Positions 24,700-34,144 of a stretch of DNA of 64,000 nt are shown one piece after another. The stretch covers positions 2,241,866 through 2,305,865 of the forward strand of contig NZ_LR733844.1 in the NCBI RefSeq assembly GCF_902506455.1, written 5' to 3'. Position 1 is the stretch's first letter, and each line of letters opens with the position of its first letter. Position numbers and translations under genes: made by a program. The notes under the pieces were generated by a model. That model did not search any database. It was not told the DNA's origin and saw only the letters and a list, made by a program, of their open reading frames with translations. This DNA is from Sphingomonas sp. 8AM (GTDB lineage Bacteria > Pseudomonadota > Alphaproteobacteria > Sphingomonadales > Sphingomonadaceae).

Positions 24700-25656
24700 T
24701 CAGCCCCTCTCGCCCGGCCCGGAGGCGCCGGCCGACCTGCCGTAATCCGCCGTATCCGCGCCGCGCGCATAATCGTCCGCCATGCCACCCTGCGAGCGCT
24801 GCCCGCTTTGCAGCTGCGCCACCTCGGTCGGGTGCGCGGCAGCGTCGCTCGCCGCACTCCGCTCCCGCGAGGCGACCGCCGCCCGGCCACGCGGCCCGTT
24901 AAAATATTCCTGGATCCACGGGTGATCCAGCGCCAGCAACTCGTCGATGGTCCCCACCGCGATCACGCGCTTGTCGGCGAGCACCGCGACGCGGTCACAG
25001 ATCGCGTAGAGCGTGTCGAGATCGTGGGTGATGAGGAACACCGTCAGCCCCAGCGTCTTCTGGAGTGCCTTGGTCAAATCGTCGAACGCAGCCGCACCGA
25101 TCGGATCGAGCCCGGCGGTCGGCTCGTCGAGGAACAGCAGTTCGGGATCGAGCGCCAGCGCGCGCGCCAGCCCGGCCCGCTTCTTCATGCCGCCTGACAG
25201 CTCGGCGGGAAATTTCGGCCCAGCGTCGGCCGGCAACCCGGTCATCACCACCTTGTACGACGCGATCTCGTCGAGCAGCGCAAGGTCGAGGTCGGGATAG
25301 AATTCGCGCAGCGGCACCTGCACATTCTCGGCGACGGTCAACGTCGAGAACAACGCGCCACCCTGGAACAGCACGCCCCAGCGCTTGCGAACCTCGACCG
25401 TGTCATGCTCGCTCCGGTCGAGCGTCGGCTCGCCGAACACCTCCACCTCGCCCTGCGTCGGCGATTGCAGCCCGATGATCGAGCGCATCAGCACCGACTT
25501 GCCGGTGCCCGAGCCGCCGACCACGCCGAGGATCTCGCCACGCCGCACCTCTAGGTCGAGGTTGTCGTGGATAACCTGATCGCCGAATTCGTTGCGCAGC
25601 CCGGTCACCTTGATGATCGGCGCGGTGTCGGGTCGGCTGGCATTGTGCTGCGGCAT
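24700..25656 (-). CDS. Mla-type ABC transporter ATP-binding protein
   Basis: A 318-residue ATPase. It has Walker A GGSGTGKSV near 48-56, the Q-loop VLFQGGALF, the ABC signature LSGGMKKRAGLARAL, Walker B LLFLDEPTAGLDP and the switch His in LITHDLDTL. The GTGKS and GGMKKR forms are typical of MlaF/Ttg2A. A disordered C-terminal tail of about 60 residues (from RGRAAVASRERSAA) is an unusual extension. Its ATG shares one base with the permease stop (TGATG), so the two are translationally coupled. It drives lipid transport at the inner membrane. Confidence 0.9.
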   Translation of the reverse strand: MPQHNASRPDTAPIIKVTGLRNEFGDQVIHDNLDLEVRRGEILGVVGGSGTGKSVLMRSIIGLQSPTQGEVEVFGEPTLDRSEHDTVEVRKRWGVLFQGGALFSTLTVAENVQVPLREFYPDLDLALLDEIASYKVVMTGLPADAGPKFPAELSGGMKKRAGLARALALDPELLFLDEPTAGLDPIGAAAFDDLTKALQKTLGLTVFLITHDLDTLYAICDRVAVLADKRVIAVGTIDELLALDHPWIQEYFNGPRGRAAVASRERSAASDAAAHPTEVAQLQSGQRSQGGMADDYARGADTADYGRSAGASGPGERG

Positions 25657-26786
25657 CAGATCCAGCCGATCTGTTCGAAGAACACCGCGAAGAACGCGTC
25701 GACGACGATCACCATGAAGATTGCCTGCACCACCGCCGAGGTGGTCTTGAGCCCGACCTGTTCGGCATCGCCCTTCACCTGCATTCCCTGAAAGCACCCG
25801 GCGACCGCGATGATCGCGCCGAACACCGGCGCCTTGATGAGCCCGACGAACACGTCGGTGATCGGCACCACCTCGCGAATGCGCGCAACGAACGCGATCG
25901 GCGGGATGTCGAGCGCGAACCAGCACAACAGGCAGCCGCCGAAGACAGACAGGACCGCGGCGTAGAAACCGAGCAGCGGCATCAGCACGATCGCGGCGAT
26001 CGTGCGCGGCAGCACCAGCGCCTCCATCGGCGAGACGCCGATCGTGCGCATCGCATCGATCTCTTCGGTCAGCTTCATCGTGCCCAATTGCGCCGCGAAC
26101 GCGGAGCCCGAGCGCCCCGCGACCATGATCGCGGTCATCAGCACGCCCAGTTCGCGCATCGAGATGCGGCCGACCAGATTGATCGTGAACGCCTCGGCAC
26201 CGAACTGGCGGAGCTGCACCGCCCCCTGCTGTGCGATCACCACGCCGATCAGGAAGCTCATCAGCCCGATAATGCCCAGCGCCGAAACGCCGACCACCTC
26301 GAACCGCTGCACCGTCGCATTGAAGCGGAAGCGGCTGGGGTGGCGGATGACCCCGCCGAACGCGATCACCGTCTCGCCCATGAACCCGAGCAGCCCCAGC
26401 GCGGTCCGCGCCGAATTGGCCGTCGATTCGCCGATCTCGGCCAGCACGCGCCCGAACGCAGAACGCGATTGCGGGCGCATCTGCACCGGCTGGTCCGCGG
26501 CTTGCACCTGTTCCAGCAGGTTCTGCCCGTCGCCGCTCAGCCCCTCGATCCGCGCGCCGTGTTGGCGGGCAAAGCGGTGGATCACCCAGGCGCCGATCGT
26601 ATCGATCCGCTCAACCGCGGAAAGGTCGACGACCCCCACCTGCCCGTCCTGCTTCTCCAGCCGGTTCGGCAAGTCGCCGAGCCGCGCCAGCGACAGGTCG
26701 CCGGTCACGCGCAACACCTGTGCGCCGCCCGCAGCGCCGTCACGATCCATGCTGAAGTCGGCAGCCGCACTCATCGGTCGATCCAT
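25656..26786 (-). CDS. MlaE-type permease with N-terminal STAS domain
   Basis: A 376-residue protein fusing a STAS/MlaB-like domain (about 20-105, VLRVTGDLSLARLGDLPNRL and VVDLSAVERIDTIGAW) to an MlaE permease (130-376) with five or so helices and the conserved AQLGTMKLTEEIDAMRTIG coupling helix. In E. coli the STAS part is a separate protein, MlaB; here the two are one chain, as in many alphaproteobacteria. First gene of the transporter operon (permease, ATPase, MCE, lipoprotein). Start is ATG 26786 or the ATG four codons later (26774). Confidence 0.88.
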   Translation of the reverse strand: MDRPMSAAADFSMDRDGAAGGAQVLRVTGDLSLARLGDLPNRLEKQDGQVGVVDLSAVERIDTIGAWVIHRFARQHGARIEGLSGDGQNLLEQVQAADQPVQMRPQSRSAFGRVLAEIGESTANSARTALGLLGFMGETVIAFGGVIRHPSRFRFNATVQRFEVVGVSALGIIGLMSFLIGVVIAQQGAVQLRQFGAEAFTINLVGRISMRELGVLMTAIMVAGRSGSAFAAQLGTMKLTEEIDAMRTIGVSPMEALVLPRTIAAIVLMPLLGFYAAVLSVFGGCLLCWFALDIPPIAFVARIREVVPITDVFVGLIKAPVFGAIIAVAGCFQGMQVKGDAEQVGLKTTSAVVQAIFMVIVVDAFFAVFFEQIGWI

Positions 26787-26845
26787 GCGGCAAAGCTCAT
26801 CACGTCACAAGCGCCCAGCACCGCAATCGTTCCGCGCGCGTACCA

Positions 26846-26871
26846 CTTTTGTGATCGCTCGCTCACAAAAG
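26846..26871. other. Perfect stem-loop over the DUF445 stop codon
   Basis: CTTTTGTGA (26846-26854) and TCACAAAAG (26863-26871) form a 9-bp stem with an 8-base loop. It includes the DUF445 stop codon and lies 60 bases before the permease start. It could be a weak terminator or an operator for the lipid transporter. Confidence 0.35.
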
Positions 26872-28113
26872 CACGTCGACGGTGTGGATCACCACGCCGA
26901 CCAGCCCGCCGACCAGCGTCCCGTTGATGCGAATGAATTGCAGATCCTTGCCCACCGCATTTTCGAGCCGCTGCGTCACGGTCTGCGCATCCCAGCCGCG
27001 CACCGTCTCGGATACCAGCCGCACGATCGCATCGCCGTGATCGGCCGCCGCCCCCACTGCTGCGCGCCGCACGAAACGATTGATGATCCGCCCCAGCCGC
27101 GGGTCGTCCTGCAAGGTCGCACCCAGTTGGTGCAGCGCCTCGCCGAGCTTGCCCGCCATCAGCGCATCGGGGTCGCGCGCCGCGCGCAACATCGCGGCGC
27201 GCGCCTGCTCCCACAGTCCGTTGATCCAGTCCTGCATCGCCGGGTTTTCGAGCAGCTCGATCTTCACCGTCTCCACGCGCGCGCGCATCTCGGGATCGTG
27301 CTGGAGCCGCTCGGCGATGCCCGCCATCGCTTCCTCGACCTTCAGGCGCAGTGGATGCTCGGGGTTGTCGGCCATCTCCGCGACCAGTTTGTCGAGGCCA
27401 TCGATGATCTTGTTCGCCAGCGTCTCGTCCAGCCCGGTCCAGCGCAGCACCGTGCCCGCGCGATCATGAACCATCGCGCGGATCAGATGCTCGTTAGACG
27501 CCAGCGCACCGCGCATCCAGCGCACCAGCGCATCGATCACCGGGCGATGCCGCTCCTCCGCCATCGCCGCCGCCAGCGCGCGGCCCAGCATCGGCGACAG
27601 CTCGGTCGCACGCACGCGCGCCACCAGCATCGCGCGCACCATCCCGCCCAGCCGCTCCTGGTCGAGCGCCTGCAACACCTCGGTCGCCAGCCGCGAGATC
27701 CCGCGCGTCAGCCGGCTACCGACTCCCCCGCGCGGGTTGGCGAGCCAGCGCCCGGCCGCCGCAGCGACGTCGATCCGTTGCATCCGCCGCGCGACCACTG
27801 CCGGGATCAGGAAATATTCGCGCAGGAACTGCGCGAGCTGGTCGCCGATCCGGTCCTTGTTGCGCGGGATGATCGCGGTATGCGGGATCGGCAGCCCGAG
27901 CGGATGGCGAAACAGCGCGGTGACAGCGAACCAGTCTGCCAGCCCGCCGACCATCGCCGCCTCGGCAAAGGCGCGGACGAAGCCCCACGCCGGATGCCGC
28001 GGCTCCAACGCGCGCGAGGCGAAGAACGCCGCCGCCATTACCACCAGCAACAGCGCCGCAAGCCGCCGCATCCGGACGAGGGCGGCAGGCGGAGGGGCGG
28101 CGCGAACGATCAT
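26863..28113 (-). CDS. DUF445 family membrane protein
   Basis: A 416-residue protein of the DUF445/YjiN family. N-terminal helix LAALLLVVMAAAFFASRAL, then AFAEAAMVGGLADWFAVTAL and FRHPLGLPIPHTAIIPRNKD, the family's most conserved stretch, long amphipathic helices, and a closing membrane segment GTLVGGLVGVVIHTVDVLL. Family function is not established; it is inner-membrane. It lies upstream of the lipid transporter on the same strand, separated by a stem-loop. An in-frame ATG 14 codons in (28071) is an alternative start. Confidence 0.85.
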   Translation of the reverse strand: MIVRAAPPPAALVRMRRLAALLLVVMAAAFFASRALEPRHPAWGFVRAFAEAAMVGGLADWFAVTALFRHPLGLPIPHTAIIPRNKDRIGDQLAQFLREYFLIPAVVARRMQRIDVAAAAGRWLANPRGGVGSRLTRGISRLATEVLQALDQERLGGMVRAMLVARVRATELSPMLGRALAAAMAEERHRPVIDALVRWMRGALASNEHLIRAMVHDRAGTVLRWTGLDETLANKIIDGLDKLVAEMADNPEHPLRLKVEEAMAGIAERLQHDPEMRARVETVKIELLENPAMQDWINGLWEQARAAMLRAARDPDALMAGKLGEALHQLGATLQDDPRLGRIINRFVRRAAVGAAADHGDAIVRLVSETVRGWDAQTVTQRLENAVGKDLQFIRINGTLVGGLVGVVIHTVDVLL

Positions 28114-28260
28114 CCCCGTAACAATCCCCGATCGCGCGCGAAGTTCAAGCGACCCTCGTCATTGCGTCGTTACGCCCGCGATGACGGGCCCATGTCTGTC
28201 GAATGCGCCAATGACCGCCCGACACCCACGACCTTCATGTGTCCGCCGAAGCGCACACTC

Positions 28261-31200
28261 TCACTCCGCCGGATGCTCCCCCTCGCCCCGGAACGGTATG
28301 CGGCCATGCGGCGCGCCGATCGCGTCCTGGGGCGAGTGCTCAATCACCGGACCCTCATCGCCGGGACGATAGGTCAGCAAACGCCGCCCCAGCCACGGCC
28401 CGACCCGCCGCTCGACACCGATCGCCAGCGAGAACGCCGCCGGCACGATCAGCAACGTCAGCACGGTCGAGACGATCAGCCCGCCGATCACCACGATCCC
28501 CATCGGCGCGCGCGACGCCCCGTCGCCCGACAGCGACAGCGCGGTCGGCACCATGCCCGCGACCATCGCAACGGTGGTCATGACGATCGGCTGCGCGCGC
28601 TTGTGCCCGGCGTCGACGATTGCGTCATACGACGGCACCCCCGCCTGCATTTCCTCCAGCGCGAAGTCGATCAGCAGGATCGAATTCTTTGCGACGATCC
28701 CCAGCAGCATCAACAAGCCGATGAACACCGGCATCGACAGCGGATTGCCGGTCAGCCGCAGCGCGATCAACCCGCCGAGCGGCGCCAGCGTCAGCGACGC
28801 CATGTTGACCAGCGGCGGCAGCAAGCGGCGATACAGTAGCACCAGCACGGAGAAGACCAGGAACACCCCCGCCACCACCGCGACGATGAAGTTCTGGAGC
28901 ATCTCCATCTGCCACTTGGCCTGCCCGACGCTCAGCTCGCCGACGCCCAGCGGCAGGTTCTTCATCGCCGGCAGCTGCTTCACCTTGGGCAGCATCACGC
29001 TGATCGGCTGGCCGGGGCTCAGGTCGGCGCCGATCGTCAGCTGACGTTGCTGGTTGATGCGCTGGATGCGCGTCGGGCCCGAGCCGAAGCCGATCTCGGC
29101 GACGACGCTCAGCGGCACCGATCCGCCGGTCAGCGTCTGCACCGGCAGGTTCTGGATCGTCGCCAGCCGCGAGCGCGAACTCTGCTCCAGCGCGACGCGG
29201 ATCGGGATCTGCCGGTCGTTCAGCGAGAAGCGCGCGCTGTTCTGGTCGATGTCGCCGATCGTCGCGATGCGGATCGCGTTCGACAGCGCCGAGGTCGTCA
29301 CGCCCAGGCTGGCGGCGAGATCGAGCCGCGGCTTGATGATGATCTCCGGCCGGTTGAGATCGCCCGCGATGCGCGGCGCGAGCAGCCCCGGCACCGTGCC
29401 CATCTCCTTGACCAGCCGGTCCGCGGCCTGTCGCAGCACGACCGGATCGTCCCCGCCGAGGGTGATCGACACGTCGCGGTTGTTGTCGCCCCAGCCGAAC
29501 TGCGACTGGAAATTGACGCGCGCATCCGCGATCTTCGACAATTCGGGTGCCAGCGCGCGCTCGAACTCGGTCGAGGTCTTGCTGCGTTTTTCACGCAATT
29601 GCGCGGTCACGCGACCCGATCCGACCAGCGTCCGGGTATAGATGCTCTCCACCTCCGGCTGCTTGCTGAGGATCGCATAGACCTGATCGACCACACCCTG
29701 CGTCGTCTGCAGCGTGCTGCCCGGCGGCATCGTGATCGTCACCGTCGAGCGCGGCATGTCGCGCGCCGGCTGGAAGGTCAGCGGCGAGGTCGCGAACATC
29801 GCGATCGTCGCTACGAACGCCAGCACGCCCGCGCCGATCATCCACACGCGATGGTCGCGCCAGTAACCGACGACGCGGTGCACCCCGCCCTTGGCCCGCG
29901 CCCGCACCGCGCGGGTGCTGTCGAGCGTCCAGATCAGCAGCCGTTGATAGGTATTGAGCAGCCAGCCGCCGCCATGTTCGACGTGCCCGCCGGCCTTCAG
30001 GAAATACGCCGCGACCATCGGCGTGATGAGCCGCGCCACCGCAAGGCTCATCAGCACCGCCGCGACGACGGTCAGCCCGAAGTTCTTGAAGAACTGTCCG
30101 GCGATTCCCGGCATCAGCCCGACCGGCAGGAACACCGCGACAATCGCCATCGTCGTCGCCAGCACGGCGAGCCCGATCTCGTCGGCGGCGTCGATCGACG
30201 CCTGATAGGCGGTCTTCCCCATCCGCATATGGCGGACGATGTTCTCGATCTCGACGATCGCATCATCGACCAGCACGCCGGCCACCAGGCTGAGCGCCAG
30301 CATCGTCATGTTGTTGAGCGTAAAGCCCATCAGATCCATGAACCAGAACGCCGGGATCGCCGAGAGCGGAATCGCCAGCGCCGAGATGATCGTCGCGCGC
30401 CAGTCGCGCAGGAACAGGAACACGACGATCACCGCAAGGATCGCGCCCTCGATCATCGCATGGATCGCGGTCTTGAACTGCTCCAGCGGATATTTCGACC
30501 CGTCGAGCCGCATCTTGAAGCGGACCTGCGGATTGCGCTTCTCCAGCGCCTCCAGCTTGGCCTTCGCCTCGCGGAAAACGGTGACGTCCGAATAGCCCTT
30601 GGCACGCGTGAAGTCGAACGACAGCGCCTGCCGCCCGTCGACCGACGCCGCGGAACGCTGCTCGGCGTACAGGTCGCGCACCGTCGCGACATCGGACAAC
30701 CGGACGGTGCGCCCGTTGCCGACGTTGATCTGCAACTGCCCCAGCTCGTAGGCGGAATGCGCATTGCCCAGCACGCGCACCGATTGCTCCGCACCTGCGA
30801 TCTCGGCGCGCCCACCCGGCGCGTTGAGGTTCACCTGCCGCAATTGCGCGTTGATCTGGCTGGCGGTCAGCCCCTGCGCGGCGAGCCGCGCGGGGTCGAG
30901 GATCACGCGGATCTCGCGGCTGACCCCGCCGTTGCGCGTCACCCCGCCCATGCCGGGGACCGACATCAGCTCCTTGGTCACCGTATTGTCGATGTACCAG
31001 CTGAGCTGCTCCAGCGTCATGTCGGTGCCGACGGCGGTGTAGCTGCCGAGGTCGTTGTCGTTGATCTTCACCCGCGCGACCTGCGGCTCGAGGATCCCCT
31101 CGGGCAGGTTGCCGCGGATCTGCGTGATCGCGTCGCGCGCCTCGTTCACCGCGCGGTCGATCGGCGTACCGATGTCGAGCTGGACGATCGTCGTTGACGT

Positions 31201-31470
31201 ACCTTCGGACACGAACGACTGGATCTCGTCGATACCTTCCAGCGAACGCACCGCCGCCTCGACACGCTGCGTGACCTGCGTCTCCAGCTCGCTGGGCGCC
31301 GCGCCCGGCTGGGTGATGTCGATCGAGACGATCGGGAAGTCGATGTCGGGCTGTTCGTTGATGTCCATCCGCACGAAGCTGACGATGCCGGCGACCGTCA
31401 GCATCAGGAACAGGACGATCGACGGCACCGGGTTGCGGATCGACCAGGCGGAGATGTTGCGAAAGCCCAT
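28261..31470 (-). CDS. RND efflux transporter permease (AcrB-like, HAE1 family)
   Basis: A 1069-residue inner-membrane pump. It starts NISAWSIRNPVPSIVLFLML (TM1). The large periplasmic loop begins EQPDIDFPIVSIDITQPGAA. TM4 has the proton-relay pair in VAGVLVDDAIVEIENIV. A second TM bundle begins near 540, and the C-terminal half contains VAKNSILLIDFALE and the TM10 Lys region. The length matches the family. The adaptor gene lies 14 bases upstream on the same strand. No outer-membrane TolC-like gene or local TetR is visible, so the pump probably borrows an outer-membrane channel from elsewhere. Substrate unknown; MdtB/OqxB-like members export drugs. Confidence 0.93.
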   Translation of the reverse strand: MGFRNISAWSIRNPVPSIVLFLMLTVAGIVSFVRMDINEQPDIDFPIVSIDITQPGAAPSELETQVTQRVEAAVRSLEGIDEIQSFVSEGTSTTIVQLDIGTPIDRAVNEARDAITQIRGNLPEGILEPQVARVKINDNDLGSYTAVGTDMTLEQLSWYIDNTVTKELMSVPGMGGVTRNGGVSREIRVILDPARLAAQGLTASQINAQLRQVNLNAPGGRAEIAGAEQSVRVLGNAHSAYELGQLQINVGNGRTVRLSDVATVRDLYAEQRSAASVDGRQALSFDFTRAKGYSDVTVFREAKAKLEALEKRNPQVRFKMRLDGSKYPLEQFKTAIHAMIEGAILAVIVVFLFLRDWRATIISALAIPLSAIPAFWFMDLMGFTLNNMTMLALSLVAGVLVDDAIVEIENIVRHMRMGKTAYQASIDAADEIGLAVLATTMAIVAVFLPVGLMPGIAGQFFKNFGLTVVAAVLMSLAVARLITPMVAAYFLKAGGHVEHGGGWLLNTYQRLLIWTLDSTRAVRARAKGGVHRVVGYWRDHRVWMIGAGVLAFVATIAMFATSPLTFQPARDMPRSTVTITMPPGSTLQTTQGVVDQVYAILSKQPEVESIYTRTLVGSGRVTAQLREKRSKTSTEFERALAPELSKIADARVNFQSQFGWGDNNRDVSITLGGDDPVVLRQAADRLVKEMGTVPGLLAPRIAGDLNRPEIIIKPRLDLAASLGVTTSALSNAIRIATIGDIDQNSARFSLNDRQIPIRVALEQSSRSRLATIQNLPVQTLTGGSVPLSVVAEIGFGSGPTRIQRINQQRQLTIGADLSPGQPISVMLPKVKQLPAMKNLPLGVGELSVGQAKWQMEMLQNFIVAVVAGVFLVFSVLVLLYRRLLPPLVNMASLTLAPLGGLIALRLTGNPLSMPVFIGLLMLLGIVAKNSILLIDFALEEMQAGVPSYDAIVDAGHKRAQPIVMTTVAMVAGMVPTALSLSGDGASRAPMGIVVIGGLIVSTVLTLLIVPAAFSLAIGVERRVGPWLGRRLLTYRPGDEGPVIEHSPQDAIGAPHGRIPFRGEGEHPAE

Positions 31471-31484
31471 GACGTCCCGTCCTC

Positions 31485-32663
31485 TTATCGCGCGGCGGTC
31501 GGCTTGGCGCGCTGCGGCTTTACCATCTGCCCGGGGTTCAGGAACGCGCCGGCCGATTGCACGACGCGCTCGTCACCGTTCAGGCCACTGGCGATCGCGA
31601 CGCGATCGTCGGCGACGGTGCCCAGTGTCACCGAGCGGCGCACCACCTTGTTCTGCGCGTCGACGATATAGACGTAATTGCCCTTCTCGTCGCTCAGCAA
31701 GGCGGATTGCGGCAGCTCCGGCTGGCGCGCACCGCCCGCAGTGATCGTCGCGCTGGCGAAGCCGCCGGGGCGCAGCGCCGGGTCATAGGACAGCTTGATG
31801 CGCGCGATGCCCTGCCGTGTCTGCGGGTCGATCACCGGCGCGACCTGCCAGACGCTGCCGGGGAAGGCTCGCGTGTCGCCGACCGGCACCACCTTGGCGG
31901 GCGAACCGACGCGCACCACCTGCAGGTCGCCCTCGGCGAGCTGCGCGCGCATCTCCATCTCGCCGCCCTTGGCCATGCGGAACAGCATCCCCGAGCCCGA
32001 GCTGACGATCTGCCCCGGCTCAACGCCGCGCGTCAGGATCAGCCCGGCGGCCGGCGCGCGGATGTCGAGCCGCGCATTGCGCGCGCGCTGCTCGGACAGG
32101 GTCGCCTGCGCCACCTGCAAGCGCGCACGCGCGGCGTCGCGGGTTGCGATCCGGCGCTGGACGTCGGCCTTGGAGATGAAGCCGCGATCGACGAGACTCT
32201 GCGCACGCTCCAGCTCGGCCTGCGCGAGCGTCAGGTCGGATTTCGCGACGTTGATCTGCGCCGCCAGCGACTGCGCGGTCTGCGCCTGCACCGAACGGTC
32301 GATCGTCGCCAGCACCTGCCCGGCGCCGACCCACTGACCCGGCTCGACCAGCACGCGGCTGACCATCCCGCCCTCGCCCGCGACACCGACCGGCATCTCG
32401 CGCGTTGCCGCCAGCGTACCGGTCGCGCTGATGATCCGCGCGACCGACTGTGCGCCGGGGACGATAATGGTCACTGCGGGCGCCTGGCTTGCGGCGGTGG
32501 CGGGGGGAGCCTCTTCGGCCGTTGGCCGGAGCACGTACCAGGCGACGGCGGCAACGATCAGCGCCACCAGCCCGCCGATCAGCAGCCAGCGACGCCGCGT
32601 GCGTGGCGAGCGATCCTCCAGCACCAGCTGTTCGCCCTGCATCTCCCCGCCCTGGTACGTCAT
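31485..32663 (-). CDS. RND efflux periplasmic adaptor (membrane fusion protein)
   Basis: A 392-residue adaptor: N-terminal anchor WLLIGGLVALIVAAVAWYVL, lipoyl half-motifs (VGVAGEGGMVSRVLVEPGQW and IRAPAAGLILTRGVEPGQIV), a helical hairpin between them (about 125-200), then beta-barrel and membrane-proximal domains. It links the pump to an outer-membrane channel. Unlike AcrA it has a transmembrane anchor rather than a lipobox. AGGGGA lies close upstream of the ATG at 32663. It opens a two-gene operon with the permease. Confidence 0.9.
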   Translation of the reverse strand: MTYQGGEMQGEQLVLEDRSPRTRRRWLLIGGLVALIVAAVAWYVLRPTAEEAPPATAASQAPAVTIIVPGAQSVARIISATGTLAATREMPVGVAGEGGMVSRVLVEPGQWVGAGQVLATIDRSVQAQTAQSLAAQINVAKSDLTLAQAELERAQSLVDRGFISKADVQRRIATRDAARARLQVAQATLSEQRARNARLDIRAPAAGLILTRGVEPGQIVSSGSGMLFRMAKGGEMEMRAQLAEGDLQVVRVGSPAKVVPVGDTRAFPGSVWQVAPVIDPQTRQGIARIKLSYDPALRPGGFASATITAGGARQPELPQSALLSDEKGNYVYIVDAQNKVVRRSVTLGTVADDRVAIASGLNGDERVVQSAGAFLNPGQMVKPQRAKPTAAR

Positions 32664-32828
32664 GATTCCCCTTTCGCGCCCCGGCGTGTATTACACGCCT
32701 ACGTCACCGTGACAAGCGGCGCGCGGCGGCCGGCTCTTATCGTGATTACAACGACCTGTCCCGTTCATCTTGCATTCCGACGCATCAAGGCAGAGCCGGT
32801 TTCACTTGGATCAAGGGAGTTTTTCTGC

Positions 32829-33560
32829 ATGAATCGAATGTTGCCCTTGCTGGCGATGGCCGCCGCCGGTGTCGTGGCGATACCGGCTGGCGCACAGGTC
32901 GCGCTCCCGATGGCGACGGTGGTACCGGACGGCGCCGTGCTCGACGTCAGCGCCACCGGGCGCGTGTCACGGACACCGGATCTCGCGACGATTACCGCGG
33001 GCGTCGTGACGCAGGCACCGGCCGCCGCCACGGCACTGGCGGAAAATGCACAGCGGATGGATGCGGTGGTCAAGGCACTGAAGACCGCCGGACTCGCCGC
33101 GCGCGATCTCTCGACCAGCAACGTCGCGCTGTCGCCGCAATATCGCTATCAGGACGGCAAGCCGCCGGTCATCACCGGCTATCAGGCAAGTAACTCGGTT
33201 GCGATCCGCTTCCGCGACATCGCCAGGGCCGGCGCGGTGCTCGACACACTGGTGCAGGCGGGCGCCAACCAGATCGACGGGCCGAACCTGTCGCTTTCCG
33301 ATCCCGAGGCAGCGCTCGACGAAGCCCGCGCACAGGCGGTGACCAAGGCGCGGGCGCGCGCCGAGCTCTATGCAAAGGCGGCGGGTCTGTCGGTGGCCCG
33401 GATCGTCGCGATCAACGAGGCGGGCGAGAATGGTGGCGACCGTCCGCGACCGATGCCGATGATGGCGCGCGCCGCGGTCCAGTCGGACGCCGAGACCGTC
33501 GTCCTGCCGGGCGAAACCGACGTCACCGCCAGCGTCAACGTCCGCTTCCTGCTCAAGTAA
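32829..33560 (+). CDS. SIMPL-domain (DUF541) periplasmic protein
   Basis: A 243-residue exported protein. The signal peptide ends at AGAQ. Next comes a SIMPL/DUF541 domain: LDVSATGRVSRTPDLATITA, MDAVVKALKTAGLAARDLST, LSPQYRY, and the C-terminal VTASVNVRFLLK. Members are related to YggE/BP26 and form periplasmic rings of uncertain function, sometimes linked to oxidative stress. The ATG at 32829 opens the signal peptide, with GGGAG upstream. It is divergent from the RND adaptor. Confidence 0.85.
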   Translation: MNRMLPLLAMAAAGVVAIPAGAQVALPMATVVPDGAVLDVSATGRVSRTPDLATITAGVVTQAPAAATALAENAQRMDAVVKALKTAGLAARDLSTSNVALSPQYRYQDGKPPVITGYQASNSVAIRFRDIARAGAVLDTLVQAGANQIDGPNLSLSDPEAALDEARAQAVTKARARAELYAKAAGLSVARIVAINEAGENGGDRPRPMPMMARAAVQSDAETVVLPGETDVTASVNVRFLLK

Positions 33561-33571
33561 TCGCCACTATT

Positions 33572-33633
33572 TCATCCCGGACCTGATCCGGGATCCCGCT
33601 TCTGCTTCGCGGCAATACGAAAAGAAGCGGAGC
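33572..33633. repeat. REP-like repeat, family A, copy 1 (degenerate)
   Basis: The left arm TCATCCCGGACCTGATCCGG and the inner CCCGCTTCT/AGAAGCGG are intact; the right outer arm has decayed. It sits just after the SIMPL gene. Confidence 0.6.
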
Positions 33634-33672
33634 TCTGAATCACGGTCGGGGCGACGAAGCCCATAAACGAAA

Positions 33673-33700
33673 GCGGCCGCCCGGATCACCGGGCGGCCGC
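33673..33700 (-). terminator. Strong hairpin terminator between SIMPL and GlsB-like genes
   Basis: GCGGCCGCCCGG (33673-33684), an ATCA loop and CCGGGCGGCCGC (33689-33700): a 12-bp perfect stem. In the minus direction it is followed by TTTCGTTT. It lies 30 bases past the GlsB-like stop and may also end the convergent SIMPL transcript. Confidence 0.7.
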
Positions 33701-33730
33701 CTTGTCGTCAGACCGTGGTCGTCGGTGCGA

Positions 33731-33988
33731 TCAACGCACGCGACCGCGACGGGCCAGATTGACGATCGCCAGCAGCACGACCGCACCCAGCAGCGAGACG
33801 AGGAACGAATAGATCGTCAGCGGCGCATTGTTGATCGAACCGCCCGAGAAGATCAGACCGCCGAGGAACGCGCCGACAATGCCAACGACGATGTTGAGGA
33901 AGATACCCTGCTGCGCGTCGGTGCGCATGATCATGCTGGCCAGCCAGCCGATGACACCGCCGATGATAAGCCACAGAATGATACCCAT
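33731..33988 (-). CDS. GlsB/YeaQ/YmgE-family stress membrane protein
   Basis: An 85-residue protein with three transmembrane segments: GIILWLIIGGVIGWLASMIM, FLNIVVGIVGAFLGGLIFSG and IYSFLVSLLGAVVLLAIVNL, ending in a basic tail. This is the transglycosylase-associated (GlsB/YeaQ) family, small inner-membrane proteins induced by general stress; the name does not imply enzyme activity. GGGGAG precedes the ATG. Monocistronic, ended by the strong hairpin. Confidence 0.85.
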   Translation of the reverse strand: MGIILWLIIGGVIGWLASMIMRTDAQQGIFLNIVVGIVGAFLGGLIFSGGSINNAPLTIYSFLVSLLGAVVLLAIVNLARRGRVR

Positions 33989-34144
33989 GATAATACTCCC
34001 CTCAGATGCGCCCGGAGTGGCTGCTCTGGTGGGAATTACTCACGAGCCCGGCACATTGTTCCGGTCGCGTAATCCATATTGTGGCAGGGTTTTCACGCCC
34101 GGTCCCGCGCACCTGTATCGACGCGGGACGCAGGTTCGCGAGGG

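Noticed and set aside
26002..28839. Very long plus-strand open frame (945 codons) opposite the lipid transporter and DUF445 genes
   Set aside because: It is antisense to well-conserved genes and its translation is Arg/His/Pro-rich without motifs. Such frames are expected in high-GC DNA.
29047..31197. Long plus-strand frame opposite the RND permease
   Set aside because: The RND permease on the minus strand has all family landmarks; the plus frame is its low-complexity shadow.
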